Source: Collinsella stercoris DSM 13279 (GTDB lineage Bacteria; Actinomycetota; Coriobacteriia; Coriobacteriales; Coriobacteriaceae). Taken from it: a DNA stretch of 64,000 bases. Of the stretch, positions 28,155 to 35,896 are shown piece after piece (within the stretch, counting starts at the first letter, position 1; each line of letters begins with the position of its first letter). The notes beneath the pieces were generated by a model. It had not been told where the DNA came from and did no database searches. It saw nothing but the letters and a program-made list of their open reading frames with translations. A program made the position numbers and the translations under genes. The stretch spans positions 1,054,001-1,118,000 of the forward strand of contig NZ_CP085935.1 of assembly GCF_020735465.1 (NCBI RefSeq). The letters run 5' to 3'.

Positions 28155-28272
28155 GGAGCCCTCCCGGGGCATATCGTCCCGCGCGCAGTTCCGCATGAGC
28201 CGGAGGGTCCAGTGGACCCTCCGCGCGAACAGGATTGTTCGAGCACGGGATGACGTGCCCCGGGAGGGCTCC
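28155..28272 (-). repeat. Structured element, copy C
   Basis: A 118-nt unit lies in inverted orientation to copy B, 203 bp away. The outer 27-nt arms (28155-28181 and 28246-28272) match at 24 of 27 positions, and some differences are G-U compatible. Read on the minus strand the interior gives TGCTCGAACAATCCTGTTCG, then CGGAGGGTC-CACTG-GACCCTCCG, then CTCATGCGGAACTGC. These are the same motifs as copy B with compensatory changes in the second stem. The 521-nt region 27769-28289 contains only copies B and C. Confidence 0.75.
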
Positions 28273-28289
28273 GATGGGATTGGTGCGCC

Positions 28290-29255
28290 CTACGAGAACA
28301 TACCGGTCAGGTAGTCGTTCAGGCGCTTGTCGCGCGGGCGCTGGAAGATCTGGTCGGTCTCGCCGTACTCCACCATGTCACCCATGTAGAAGAACGCCGT
28401 GCGATTGGACACGCGGCTCGCCTGCTCCATGTTGTGCGTCACGATCACGATGGCGCGGTCGCGCACCACGGAGTGCATGAGCTCCTCGATGGCGAGGGTG
28501 GAGATGGGATCGAGCGCCGAGCACGGCTCGTCGAACAGGATGACGTCCGGGTGCATGGCGAGCGTGCGCGCGATGCACAGGCGCTGCTGCTGGCCGCCCG
28601 AGAGCGAGAACGCGCTTTGATGCAGCTTGTCCTTGACCTCGTCCCACAGCGCGGCGCCGCGCAGGCTCTCTTCCACGAGCGCGTCGAGGTTGTCCTTGCC
28701 GCGCAGGCCGTGGCGCTTGGGCGCGAACACGATGTTCTCGTAGATGGTCTTGTGGAACGGGTTGGGCTGCTGGAACACCATGCCGATGGAACGGCGCAGC
28801 TCGTAGAGGTTCTCCTCGCGCGTGTTGACGTTGCGCCCGCCGTAGAGGATCTCGCCCTCCACGCGGCAGCCACGGATCTCGCGGTTCATGAGGTTCAGAC
28901 TGCGCAAAAAGGTGGACTTGCCACAGCCCGAGGGACCGATGAGCGCGGTGATCTCGCCCTTATGGAACGCCAGCGAGGTGTTGTGCAGCGCATGGTTGTC
29001 ACCGTAGAACACGTTGACGTCGCGCGTCTCGAGCACGACCTCAGGGGCTGGAGCCACCGCGGCAGCGACACGACCCAGCTCACTCGCGGCTGAAGACGTG
29101 CCTGCGGCGGCCGATACGCCCCCGGCTATGCCCGCGGAACCAGACATCGGTTGCGCTGCAGGCGCAGTGGTCCCCAGCCCGTTACCGTCGGGCGCGGCTG
29201 CCGTCGACGCACCCGCACTACCTGCGGCGGCTTCGCCCGTAATCACGTCACTCAT
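28290..29255 (-). CDS. pstB: Phosphate ABC transporter ATP-binding protein
   Basis: This 321-residue ATPase of the Pst importer has [14 protein letters not shown], Walker [11 protein letters not shown], the Q-loop [10 protein letters not shown], signature [13 protein letters not shown], Walker [13 protein letters not shown] and switch VTHNMEQA. The ATPase core starts around residue 70. The first 70 residues are a low-complexity Ala/Gly/Ser/Thr extension not found in typical PstB (about 250-260 aa). The ATG overlaps the pstA TGA (ATGA), so translation is coupled. It is the last gene of the operon; no phoU follows. Confidence 0.95.
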   Translation of the reverse strand: MSDVITGEAAAGSAGASTAAAPDGNGLGTTAPAAQPMSGSAGIAGGVSAAAGTSSAASELGRVAAAVAPAPEVVLETRDVNVFYGDNHALHNTSLAFHKGEITALIGPSGCGKSTFLRSLNLMNREIRGCRVEGEILYGGRNVNTREENLYELRRSIGMVFQQPNPFHKTIYENIVFAPKRHGLRGKDNLDALVEESLRGAALWDEVKDKLHQSAFSLSGGQQQRLCIARTLAMHPDVILFDEPCSALDPISTLAIEELMHSVVRDRAIVIVTHNMEQASRVSNRTAFFYMGDMVEYGETDQIFQRPRDKRLNDYLTGMFS

Positions 29256-30340
29256 TCGGCAGTCATCCTTTTCGCCAGGGCCTTGCCCGCCACGCGGGAG
29301 ACCACATTGAACAGCAGTACGCAGATCATCAGCAGCGCGGCGGTGCCCCACACGATCTGCTGGGCCTCCGGGGCACCCTCGCCGTAGATCTTGTAGATGT
29401 GCACGGCGAGCGACTCGCCGGGGCGGAAGATGTTCCAGGCGCACGTGGGGCTCGCGAAGTTGAGGGTGAAGAAGTTCAGGCGCACGGGGCTCGACATGCC
29501 CGAGGTGAACAGCAAGGCGGCCGCCTCGCCGAACACGCGGCCCGCGGAGAGCACCACGCCCGTCACGATGGCCGGCATGGCAGCGGGAATCAGCACGTGC
29601 ACGGTGGCCTCCCAGCGCGTGAGGCCCATGGCCAGGCACGCGTCGCGCTGGTGCTGGGGCACGTCCTCGAGCGCCTGCTGGATCACGCGCACCAGGATGG
29701 GGATGTTGAACATGGTGAGCGCCACCGCGCCGGAGATGATGGAGTACTTCCAGCCAAAGTTGACGGAGAACACCAGGAAGCCGAACATGCCCACCACGAT
29801 CGACGGCAGGGAGGAGAGTGTCTCGATGGCCGTACTGGCGATGTGCGTGATGGGGCCCTCGGGAGCGTACTCGGTCAGGAACACCGCGGCCCCCAGGCTC
29901 ACGGGCACCGAGATGAGCAGGGTGATGACCAGCAGGTAGAACGAGTCGAACAGCTGGTAGGCCACACCGCCTGCGGCGCCGTTCGCGCGACTGGGCTGCG
30001 TGAGGAACCCGGGCGTGAGCAACGTGGAGAGGCCCTCGTACAGGATATAGGCCACCATCGACACGACGATGAGCATGACGAGACCCGCGATGGCGGTGAG
30101 GACACCGGTGGCGATGCGGTCCATGCGCTGCGCGCGGGCGATGTGCCCCGTGTCGACCTTGAGTCCCGCGTTGGCCCCGCGCCCCGCATCGACCTTGTGA
30201 CCCGCATCGGCCCTCCGCCTTGCGTCAACCTGAGATCCTTCGTCAACCTTAAGCCCCGCTTCGGAGCCCGCCGCGGCGGCGGCCGCTGGCACCGTTGGCG
30301 CCGCCACGGGCGCCGGGGACGTTCGGCAGGTCTTAGCCAT
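29252..30340 (-). CDS. pstA: Phosphate ABC transporter permease PstA
   Basis: This 362-residue inner-membrane permease has six predicted spans and the BPD permease EAA-loop region ([24 protein letters not shown]). Its first 75 residues are Ala-rich and contain degenerate repeats of about 10 residues ([20 protein letters not shown], then [16 protein letters not shown]) before the first membrane helix. Typical PstA lacks such a tail. It overlaps pstC by 8 nt and pstB by 4 nt. With PstC it forms the phosphate channel. Confidence 0.94.
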   Translation of the reverse strand: MAKTCRTSPAPVAAPTVPAAAAAAGSEAGLKVDEGSQVDARRRADAGHKVDAGRGANAGLKVDTGHIARAQRMDRIATGVLTAIAGLVMLIVVSMVAYILYEGLSTLLTPGFLTQPSRANGAAGGVAYQLFDSFYLLVITLLISVPVSLGAAVFLTEYAPEGPITHIASTAIETLSSLPSIVVGMFGFLVFSVNFGWKYSIISGAVALTMFNIPILVRVIQQALEDVPQHQRDACLAMGLTRWEATVHVLIPAAMPAIVTGVVLSAGRVFGEAAALLFTSGMSSPVRLNFFTLNFASPTCAWNIFRPGESLAVHIYKIYGEGAPEAQQIVWGTAALLMICVLLFNVVSRVAGKALAKRMTAE

Positions 30341-31244
30341 GGGACTTCGCCCCCTTCTTGCCGATGAAGTGGATGATCATGATGAAGATGAGGGACATGC
30401 CCATGAGCATGAGGCCGAGCGACCACAGCACGTCCTTTTGCACCGAGCCGTCGGCGTAGATGGCCATGCTCGTGGTGAGGGTGGTGGTGATGGTCGAGGC
30501 GGGCGAAAGCAGCGAGGCCGGCATGACCTCGGCGCCACCGATGACCATGCGCACGGCGAGCGTCTCGCCAAAGGCGCGCGTCATGCCCAGGATGACCGCG
30601 GTCATGAGCGAGGGCAGCGCGCTTTTGAGCACCACGTGCCAGATGGTCTGCCAGCGGGTGTAGCCGAGCGCGAGCGACCCCTGGCGGTATCCGTCCGGCA
30701 CCGCGCGCAGCGCGTCCATGGAAAGGGTCGTCACCGTGGGCAGGATCATGATGGAGAGCACGATGGCGCCCGGCAGGATGCCCATGCCCGTCTGCGTGCC
30801 GAACAGCACCTTGCACGCGGCGACCACCACGTGAAAGCCGATGAGGCCGAACACGACCGAAGGGATGCCCACCAGCAATTCGACCATGGGCTGGAACACG
30901 CGCTTGCCGAACGAGGGCGCGATCTCGACGGCAAAGATGGCGGAGCCGATGGCGATGGGCAGCGCGATGGCGGTCGACAGCAGCGTGACCGCGAACGACG
31001 TGACGATGAGCGGCAGCGCGCCGGTCTGCGGCAGGCCGGTCGCCTCGTCCACGTTGGCCAGGCTCCAGTCAGTCCCGGTAAAGAACCCCACGACGTCGAC
31101 GCCGTCCTTGATGAAGGTCGACAGGCCCTTTTGCGCCACCATGACGATGAGCGCAAGCACAAGGAGCGTCACGAGCGCTACGCACGCGCCCGTGACGCCC
31201 TGGCCGACCCTCTCAAGGTTGCGCTTGGGCAGCTGTTTTGCCAT
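30333..31244 (-). CDS. pstC: Phosphate ABC transporter permease PstC
   Basis: This 303-residue inner-membrane permease of the Pst system has about six spans. PSFGKRVFQPMVELLVGIPSVVFGLIGF and YRQGSLALGYTRWQTIWHVVLKSALPS (the EAA loop that contacts PstB) are characteristic of PstC. Start ATG 31244 has AAAGGTG upstream, and the gene lies 33 nt after pstS. Confidence 0.95.
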   Translation of the reverse strand: MAKQLPKRNLERVGQGVTGACVALVTLLVLALIVMVAQKGLSTFIKDGVDVVGFFTGTDWSLANVDEATGLPQTGALPLIVTSFAVTLLSTAIALPIAIGSAIFAVEIAPSFGKRVFQPMVELLVGIPSVVFGLIGFHVVVAACKVLFGTQTGMGILPGAIVLSIMILPTVTTLSMDALRAVPDGYRQGSLALGYTRWQTIWHVVLKSALPSLMTAVILGMTRAFGETLAVRMVIGGAEVMPASLLSPASTITTTLTTSMAIYADGSVQKDVLWSLGLMLMGMSLIFIMIIHFIGKKGAKSHG

Positions 31245-31277
31245 GACGCACCTTTCGAGATGATTGCAGATCAGCGA

Positions 31278-32210
31278 TTACTTGTTGGAGACGTTGCCCT
31301 CGGCGTCCTTGACGACGACCATCTCGGACACGGGGATGAAGCCTTGCTCCTCGACGAGCGAGCTCTGGACGTCGTCGGAGAGCATGTACTCGAGGAAGGC
31401 CTTGGTGGCGTCGTCGGCGTCCTTGGCGCAGTACATGTGCTCGGTGGCCCAGATGGGGAAGCTGTTGTCGAGCACGTTCTTGCTCTCGGGCTCCACGCCG
31501 CCCACCTTGATGGCGGTGAACTTAGTGTCGTCGAAGTGGGAGAAGTCGATGTAGGAGATGGCGTTGTCGGTGGAGCCCATGAGGGTCTGGACGTCGCCGG
31601 ACTTGTCCTGTTCGGGCTGGGCGGGCTTGTAGCTGTTCTTCTCGTCGCCAAAGACGGCCGCCTCGAAGGTGGCACGGGTGCCGGAGCCCTCCTTGCGGTT
31701 GACCACGACGATCTCGGCGTCCTCGCCGCCGACCTCCTTCCAGTTGGTGATCGTGCCGCCAAAGATGCCCTTGAGCTGCTCCAGGGTCAGGTCGTCGACG
31801 GTGACGTTCTTGGAGACGATCGGGCCCATGCCCACCACGGCGACCTCATGGTCGACGAGCTTGGCGGCGGCGTCGGCGTCGAGCTTGGTCTCGGCGAACA
31901 CGTCGGAGTTGCCGATGGTCACGGTGCCAGAGGACACGGCGGTGAGGCCCGCGCCGGAGCCGTTGCCGGAGCCGGACACAACGCAGTCGGGGTTCTCGTT
32001 CATGAACTGCTCGGCGGCGGCCTCCACGAGGGCCTGGAAGGAGGAGGCGCCGTCGTAGGTGACCTCGCCCACAACGCCCGCGGCGGCGTCGGCGGAACCG
32101 GCGGCGGGGGCGTCGGAGCCGCCGCAACCGGCGAGGCCAAGGCCCGCGAAGGCGGCAAGGCCGCCGGCGAGGCCGAGGAAGGAGCGGCGAGAGCAGGAAT
32201 AGTCGAACAT
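31278..32210 (-). CDS. pstS: Phosphate ABC transporter substrate-binding lipoprotein
   Basis: The 310-residue binding protein starts with a twin-arginine signal (SRRSFLGL), a hydrophobic stretch and a lipobox LAGC with lipid-modified Cys29. It is therefore probably exported folded by Tat and anchored to the membrane. The mature protein has PstS features: SSFQALVEAAAEQF, GSGNGSGAGLTAV, GPIVSKNV and the phosphate-binding REGSGTR-type loop (here KEGSGTRATFE). The start is ATG 32210 with AGGGAG upstream. It is first in the pstSCAB operon, 155 nt downstream of a Pho-box-like array. Confidence 0.95.
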   Translation of the reverse strand: MFDYSCSRRSFLGLAGGLAAFAGLGLAGCGGSDAPAAGSADAAAGVVGEVTYDGASSFQALVEAAAEQFMNENPDCVVSGSGNGSGAGLTAVSSGTVTIGNSDVFAETKLDADAAAKLVDHEVAVVGMGPIVSKNVTVDDLTLEQLKGIFGGTITNWKEVGGEDAEIVVVNRKEGSGTRATFEAAVFGDEKNSYKPAQPEQDKSGDVQTLMGSTDNAISYIDFSHFDDTKFTAIKVGGVEPESKNVLDNSFPIWATEHMYCAKDADDATKAFLEYMLSDDVQSSLVEEQGFIPVSEMVVVKDAEGNVSNK

Positions 32211-32364
32211 GGTTCTCCCTTCGAGAGCAATAAAGCGCGTCATCGCGCAGACGGCATGCGCGGGCGTTCCCATCCCGCGCGGGGCGTGTCTGGTTTTGCC
32301 CCATCCGTCGTACGGCTAGCACCTTACCGCGCGCTCGCCGCGCGCCCGCTCTCGCCCGCCGACT

Positions 32365-32456
32365 CTTACGGCGCTTTGACCAAGCATTACCGCGAGCTGC
32401 GCCCGCGCTTACACGCGGCTTACATTTGGCCCTCGCTGGCGAATCCTGGTTTACAC
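32365..32456 (-). promoter_or_regulatory. Pho-box-like array of direct repeats upstream of pstS
   Basis: On the plus strand CTTAC, TTGAC, ATTAC, CTTACA, CTTACA and TTTACA recur with AC positions at 32368, 32379, 32389, 32411, 32422 and 32453. Spacings are 11, 10, 22, 11 and 31 bp, that is, near multiples of one helical turn. PhoP/PhoB-type regulators bind direct repeats with 11-bp spacing upstream of pst genes. The array is 155-245 bp upstream of the pstS start. The repeats read in the direction opposite to pstS. The regulator itself is not in the window. Confidence 0.55.
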
Positions 32457-32515
32457 GGAACATGAGGTCCGAAAAACAGCCGCAATGCATCGAGGAGTTT
32501 CTTATATGTCGCCTT

Positions 32516-32634
32516 CCACGCAGGACATGCAACGCATCCCACGCAAGGACATGACGCAGGGCATATATCGCAGCCCACGCAAGACATGTGGCATACTTCG
32601 CGCGGGACATGTGGCGCGTCCCACGCAGGACATT
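32516..32634. repeat. Cluster of degenerate CCCACGCAGGACATG repeats
   Basis: Copies start at 32516, 32538, 32574, about 32598 (partial, CGCGGGACATG) and 32620, at intervals of 22-36 nt. All share CCCACGCA(A)GGACATG or close variants. Unequal spacing and indels argue against coding. The cluster lies in the 824-nt region 32211-33034 upstream of the pst promoter array. Confidence 0.65.
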
Positions 32635-32693
32635 GAGAACTGGGGAGCGACAACAATCGGCAACACATGAAAGATCGCCCCGGCCCGAAGGGA

Positions 32694-32732
32694 GCGCCCC
32701 GGCTTGGTCGCCAAACGACCAAGCCGGGGCGC
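32694..32732. terminator. Strong hairpin, likely terminator
   Basis: A perfect 17-bp stem (GCGCCCCGGCTTGGTCG with its complement) closes a 5-nt loop. On the plus strand CTCTCCCCTAATGTTT follows, not a clean U-run. It stands alone between the small membrane protein gene (33035) and the pst leader, and may insulate pst from upstream transcription. Confidence 0.5.
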
Positions 32733-32807
32733 TCTCCCCTAATGTTTCGATCCTAACTGCGCCTCAAGACGCTTTGCGTGCCCCCATTACACGCCGCTCG
32801 ACAAAAT

Positions 32808-32921
32808 GTGTGGGGTTTTCTGGGCCCATGCGATATATCCACTTATTTTGGACTACAGCGACCTGCGGTTTCATTGGTTAAAAAGCCCGTCTACTCACGT
32901 AGACCGCGATAAACCCCACAC
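32808..32921 (-). repeat. Inverted-repeat element with internal terminator-like hairpin
   Basis: GTGTGGGGTTT (32808-32818) and AAACCCCACAC (32911-32921) bound a 114-nt unit. Near one end GTCTAC-TCAC-GTAGAC (32889-32904) forms a hairpin which, read on the minus strand, is followed by GGGCTTTTT. The AT-richer composition differs from its surroundings. It may be a small mobile element or a short RNA with its own terminator. It is 114 nt downstream of the small membrane protein gene on the same strand. Confidence 0.5.
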
Positions 32922-33034
32922 TTTTTAATAAGTGACACCCTATCACCCTGCCCGTTTCACCTTATAACGCCCAAACATCCCGCTCGCGCTCACCATCAAT
33001 AGGGCAAACTGGAGACAAAGCGCAGCATGAAAGC

Positions 33035-33262
33035 CTAACGCTTCTTGCGTGAATGTTTCTTCGCGTTCGATTGTTTCTTCGCACCCGATTGCTTCTTAGA
33101 GCTCGACTGCTTCTGTGGGTTCGACCCCTTTTGAGAAGCGGGGCGGGAAGCACTCGTACGACCCGTGGTCCCGCCATGATTCCTACGATACAAAAATCCA
33201 CCGAACACCATTGCCAACGCAACGACCACGATGCCGAACAGCTGCTCCCAAATACTCGGCAT
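33035..33262 (-). CDS. Small single-span membrane protein with basic repeat tail
   Basis: This 75-residue protein has one N-terminal transmembrane helix (LFGIVVVALAMVFGGFLY) and a strongly basic tail with about five degenerate repeats of KKQS(G/N)AKK type, ending KKHSRKKR. AAGGAG stands 7 nt before the ATG, supporting translation. The tail is reminiscent of nucleic-acid- or ribosome-binding tails, so a membrane tether for RNA/DNA is conceivable; no family was recognised. The tail is encoded by repeats of codons for Lys, Gln and Ser. Confidence 0.75.
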   Translation of the reverse strand: MPSIWEQLFGIVVVALAMVFGGFLYRRNHGGTTGRTSASRPASQKGSNPQKQSSSKKQSGAKKQSNAKKHSRKKR

Positions 33263-33287
33263 AGTCGATCTCCTTCTCTTTCACTTG

Positions 33288-33321
33288 CGGTCGATCCTTC
33301 TTGAGCGAGAAGGATCGACCG
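33288..33321. terminator. Hairpin between PepV-like gene and small membrane protein gene
   Basis: Perfect 14-bp arms (CGGTCGATCCTTCT with its complement, 33288-33301 and 33308-33321) enclose a 6-nt loop. There is no U-run on the minus strand. It lies 63 nt past the dipeptidase stop and 26 nt before the next start codon, so it could end the upstream message or stabilise the 5' end of the next. Confidence 0.5.
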
Positions 33322-33384
33322 CGTTCCTCGCCACCGATGCGGCGCTCGTCCGCACTTCGAAGCATGTTGCCCATCGAGCCCGCG

Positions 33385-34812
33385 CTACAAATCAAGCTCA
33401 TTCAGGCGCAACAGCGCCAGAATGTACATCTTGAGCGCATCACGCAGCAACGCCTCGTTCACAGCCTCATTGGGACCGTGCATCGTGCCCGCCCACGCCG
33501 GAAGCTCCAGCGAATTGTCCTCGGGGCCAAACGAGACCGCGCTCGCGAAATTGCGCGCGTAGGTGCCGCCGCCCATCGAGAACGGTTCGGCCGACCTGCC
33601 CGTAACCTGGCGATATACGTTGAGCAACGCCTGGACGCACGGGCTGTCCGCCGAGACGGAGAACGGTTCCTTGACGCTGCCCTGGCAGAACTCGGCACCG
33701 TATTGGGCGGCCGTCGCGTTGCAGATCATGCGCATCTCGTCCGCCGTGATGGAATCGGGGAAGCGAACGTCGATGGTCTGCAGGATGCGGCCGTCCACCA
33801 CCTCGATGGTGCCGGCGTTGCAGGTGAGCGGGCCGAACGCCGCGCTCTCGGAGGCGATGCCCAAACCGCGGCCCGCCGTATCCTCGTGCACGCAGGCGAG
33901 CAGGTCCAGGAAGGCGCACTCCTGCGCGGCGAAGAGCTCCGGCCTCGCAGCGGCAACCTCGCGCAGGTACCCCACGACGAGCGCGATGGCGTTGATCGTG
34001 CCCTCGGGCAGCGAGGCGTGACCGCCGATACCCTGCGCGAATATCCGCGCGGAGCCGTCCTCAAGCGCCTCAACCGCCACGCGGTCGGCGTTGGCCCGCG
34101 GCACGGGCAGCTCGGAGACGGAAACGCCGAGCACGCAGACCGACTCGCTCGGAATGGCGTTGGTCGCCTCGGCGCCGCTCCACGAGTGAATCACACCGCC
34201 CTCGATGGGCGCGCTCGCGAACGTGCCGCCAAAACAGCCCTTCTCGGCGTTGCATACGGGGAACTCGGCGTCGGGCGTGAACAGAAACAGGGGCTGCTCA
34301 TGCGACTCGAGGTAATGATGGACATCGGACATGCCCACCTCCTCGTCGCACCCCAGCAGGGCGCGGAACGTGTAGCGGGGCGTTATGCCCTGGCGCAGCA
34401 GGTACGCGCCCGCATACAGGGAGAGCACCGCCGGGCCCTTGTCGTCGATCACGCCGCGGCCGAGCAGCCAGCCCTCGCGTCGCTCCATGGCAAACGGGTC
34501 GGTGGCCCAGCCGGGGCCGGCGGGAACCACATCCACGTGCGCGATTGTGGCGATGTGCTCCGCGCGCTCGCCGGCGATATCCGCGTAGCCTACAAAGCCC
34601 TCGTCGTCACCCGTCTGGTAGCCCAATCGCTCGGCGATGCCGAGCGCGCAGTCCAGCGCGGCGCGCACGGGACGCCCGAACGGCGCACCGGGCTCGGCAG
34701 CCGACGCATCGGCCACGGACGCGTGCGAAACGAGCGTGGAGATATCCGCAACGACGTCCTCCCACACCTCGTCGACGTACGCGTCGACGCTCTCCATCAC
34801 ATCAGCGCGCAT
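33385..34812 (-). CDS. M20-family dipeptidase (PepV-like)
   Basis: The 475-residue metallopeptidase of the M20A/PepV group has metal-site motifs IAHVDVVPAGPGW, GRGVIDDKGPAV (bridging Asp), CDEEVGMSD (catalytic Glu and metal Glu) and SMGGGTYARN with HGPNEAV near the end. A dimerisation/lid domain occupies the middle. It splits dipeptides, with broad specificity, in the cytoplasm. GGAGG precedes the ATG. It is followed by a hairpin and the small membrane protein gene. Confidence 0.92.
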   Translation of the reverse strand: MRADVMESVDAYVDEVWEDVVADISTLVSHASVADASAAEPGAPFGRPVRAALDCALGIAERLGYQTGDDEGFVGYADIAGERAEHIATIAHVDVVPAGPGWATDPFAMERREGWLLGRGVIDDKGPAVLSLYAGAYLLRQGITPRYTFRALLGCDEEVGMSDVHHYLESHEQPLFLFTPDAEFPVCNAEKGCFGGTFASAPIEGGVIHSWSGAEATNAIPSESVCVLGVSVSELPVPRANADRVAVEALEDGSARIFAQGIGGHASLPEGTINAIALVVGYLREVAAARPELFAAQECAFLDLLACVHEDTAGRGLGIASESAAFGPLTCNAGTIEVVDGRILQTIDVRFPDSITADEMRMICNATAAQYGAEFCQGSVKEPFSVSADSPCVQALLNVYRQVTGRSAEPFSMGGGTYARNFASAVSFGPEDNSLELPAWAGTMHGPNEAVNEALLRDALKMYILALLRLNELDL

Positions 34813-34975
34813 GGGCGCCTCCTTCCCTCAAAAACAGTCACGCCGCTTATTGTGCCCCATTACAAGAAGCGGATACACCTCAAACATGGCGCAGAGCCCC
34901 ACGCGCCCGGGACCGCGCGCGGCGCCTAGACGCCCGAAACTCACACGCCCGGCATCCACGACAGGCTCGCGGCAT

Positions 34976-35794
34976 TTAGACGCCCAGCACGCGCGCGACG
35001 TCGAACATGTCGGAGCACACCGCGGCGGCGCCCGCCTCCTCGTGCTCACCCGGCGCAGCGGCGCCCGAGTAGATGCCGATGCAGGGAATACCCAGCTCCG
35101 CGGCGCCCAACACGTCATACATGCGATCGCCCACCATGACCGCGTCCTCGGGGCGAACGTCGAGCGCCGCGAGGGAGGCGGCGATAGACTCGGCCTTGGT
35201 CTGACGCACGCCGGGCACGCGACCGCACACCGCCTCGAAGTGCGTCACGCCCAAATCGCGCACCAGCTCCGCCGTGGAGGCCTCGAGGCGTGACGTGGCC
35301 ACGGCCATGCGCTTGCCCGCCGCCGCGAGGGCGTCCAGCAACGCCACGGTTCCGGGAAACAAAGGGATGTCGGTCGCGGTGACCGTCCGTGCAAAAAGGT
35401 CGCGATACTCCGCGGCGATGCGCAACGCCTCGTCCTCGCCCACGTTTGCGACCAAACGGATGCCGTCCTCGAGCGGCGGCCCGATCAACGGCAGCATCTG
35501 CGCCTCGGTGAGAGAGATGTCGCGTCGCGCCAGCACCTCGCTCACCACGCGCATGATGGCGGGTTGCGTGTTGGCGAGCGTTCCATCGAAGTCGAACAGC
35601 ACGACGGGGCGCGCCGCCAGCGACGGGTCGAACAGCCCGCACGCATCAGAATCGGACGTCAAGCCCGAACCGCGCGATGCAATGCCCCCGCCCGCGGACG
35701 CCCCACCCGTCCGCCCCTCCGAGCGGAACACCTCCAACGCGGGCACCGCCCCGCCGTCGTCCTTCCTCCCGGCCATCATCTCGTTTCCCATCAT
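34976..35794 (-). CDS. HAD hydrolase, phosphoglycolate phosphatase-like
   Basis: The HAD domain starts at VVLFDFDGTLANTQPAIMRVV and continues with a helical cap, motif II AVATSRLEASTAEL, a KAESIAASL lysine and motif IV VMVGDRMYDVLGA, then GIPCIGIYSGAAAPGEHEEAGA. This is the Gph/PpaX-like arrangement. About 62 residues of low-complexity sequence (rich in Gly, Ala, Asp, Met) precede the domain if ATG 35794, which follows GGGAGAG, is used. No closer start with a ribosome site was seen. It follows the rpsA terminator and is probably separately transcribed. Confidence 0.85.
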   Translation of the reverse strand: MMGNEMMAGRKDDGGAVPALEVFRSEGRTGGASAGGGIASRGSGLTSDSDACGLFDPSLAARPVVLFDFDGTLANTQPAIMRVVSEVLARRDISLTEAQMLPLIGPPLEDGIRLVANVGEDEALRIAAEYRDLFARTVTATDIPLFPGTVALLDALAAAGKRMAVATSRLEASTAELVRDLGVTHFEAVCGRVPGVRQTKAESIAASLAALDVRPEDAVMVGDRMYDVLGAAELGIPCIGIYSGAAAPGEHEEAGAAAVCSDMFDVARVLGV

Positions 35795-35823
35795 CACGGC
35801 TCTCCCCTCTCGGCAATCGATAG

Positions 35824-35858
35824 AAAAACCCCGACGGGCGCAGAGCCCATCGGGGTTT
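35824..35858 (-). terminator. Rho-independent terminator of rpsA
   Basis: On the minus strand AAACCCCGATGGGC...GCCCGTCGGGG is followed by TTTTT. It lies 40-70 nt after the rpsA stop. Confidence 0.9.
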
Positions 35859-35896
35859 GCAGCGAACCTAAGGTTCAAAGGCGACACGCGCGGGCG

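Noticed and set aside
32420..32722. Cys/Pro-rich minus-strand frames across the CCCACGC repeats
   Set aside because: Several overlapping frames are open, none with a good start. Repeat intervals are not multiples of three, so coding is unlikely.
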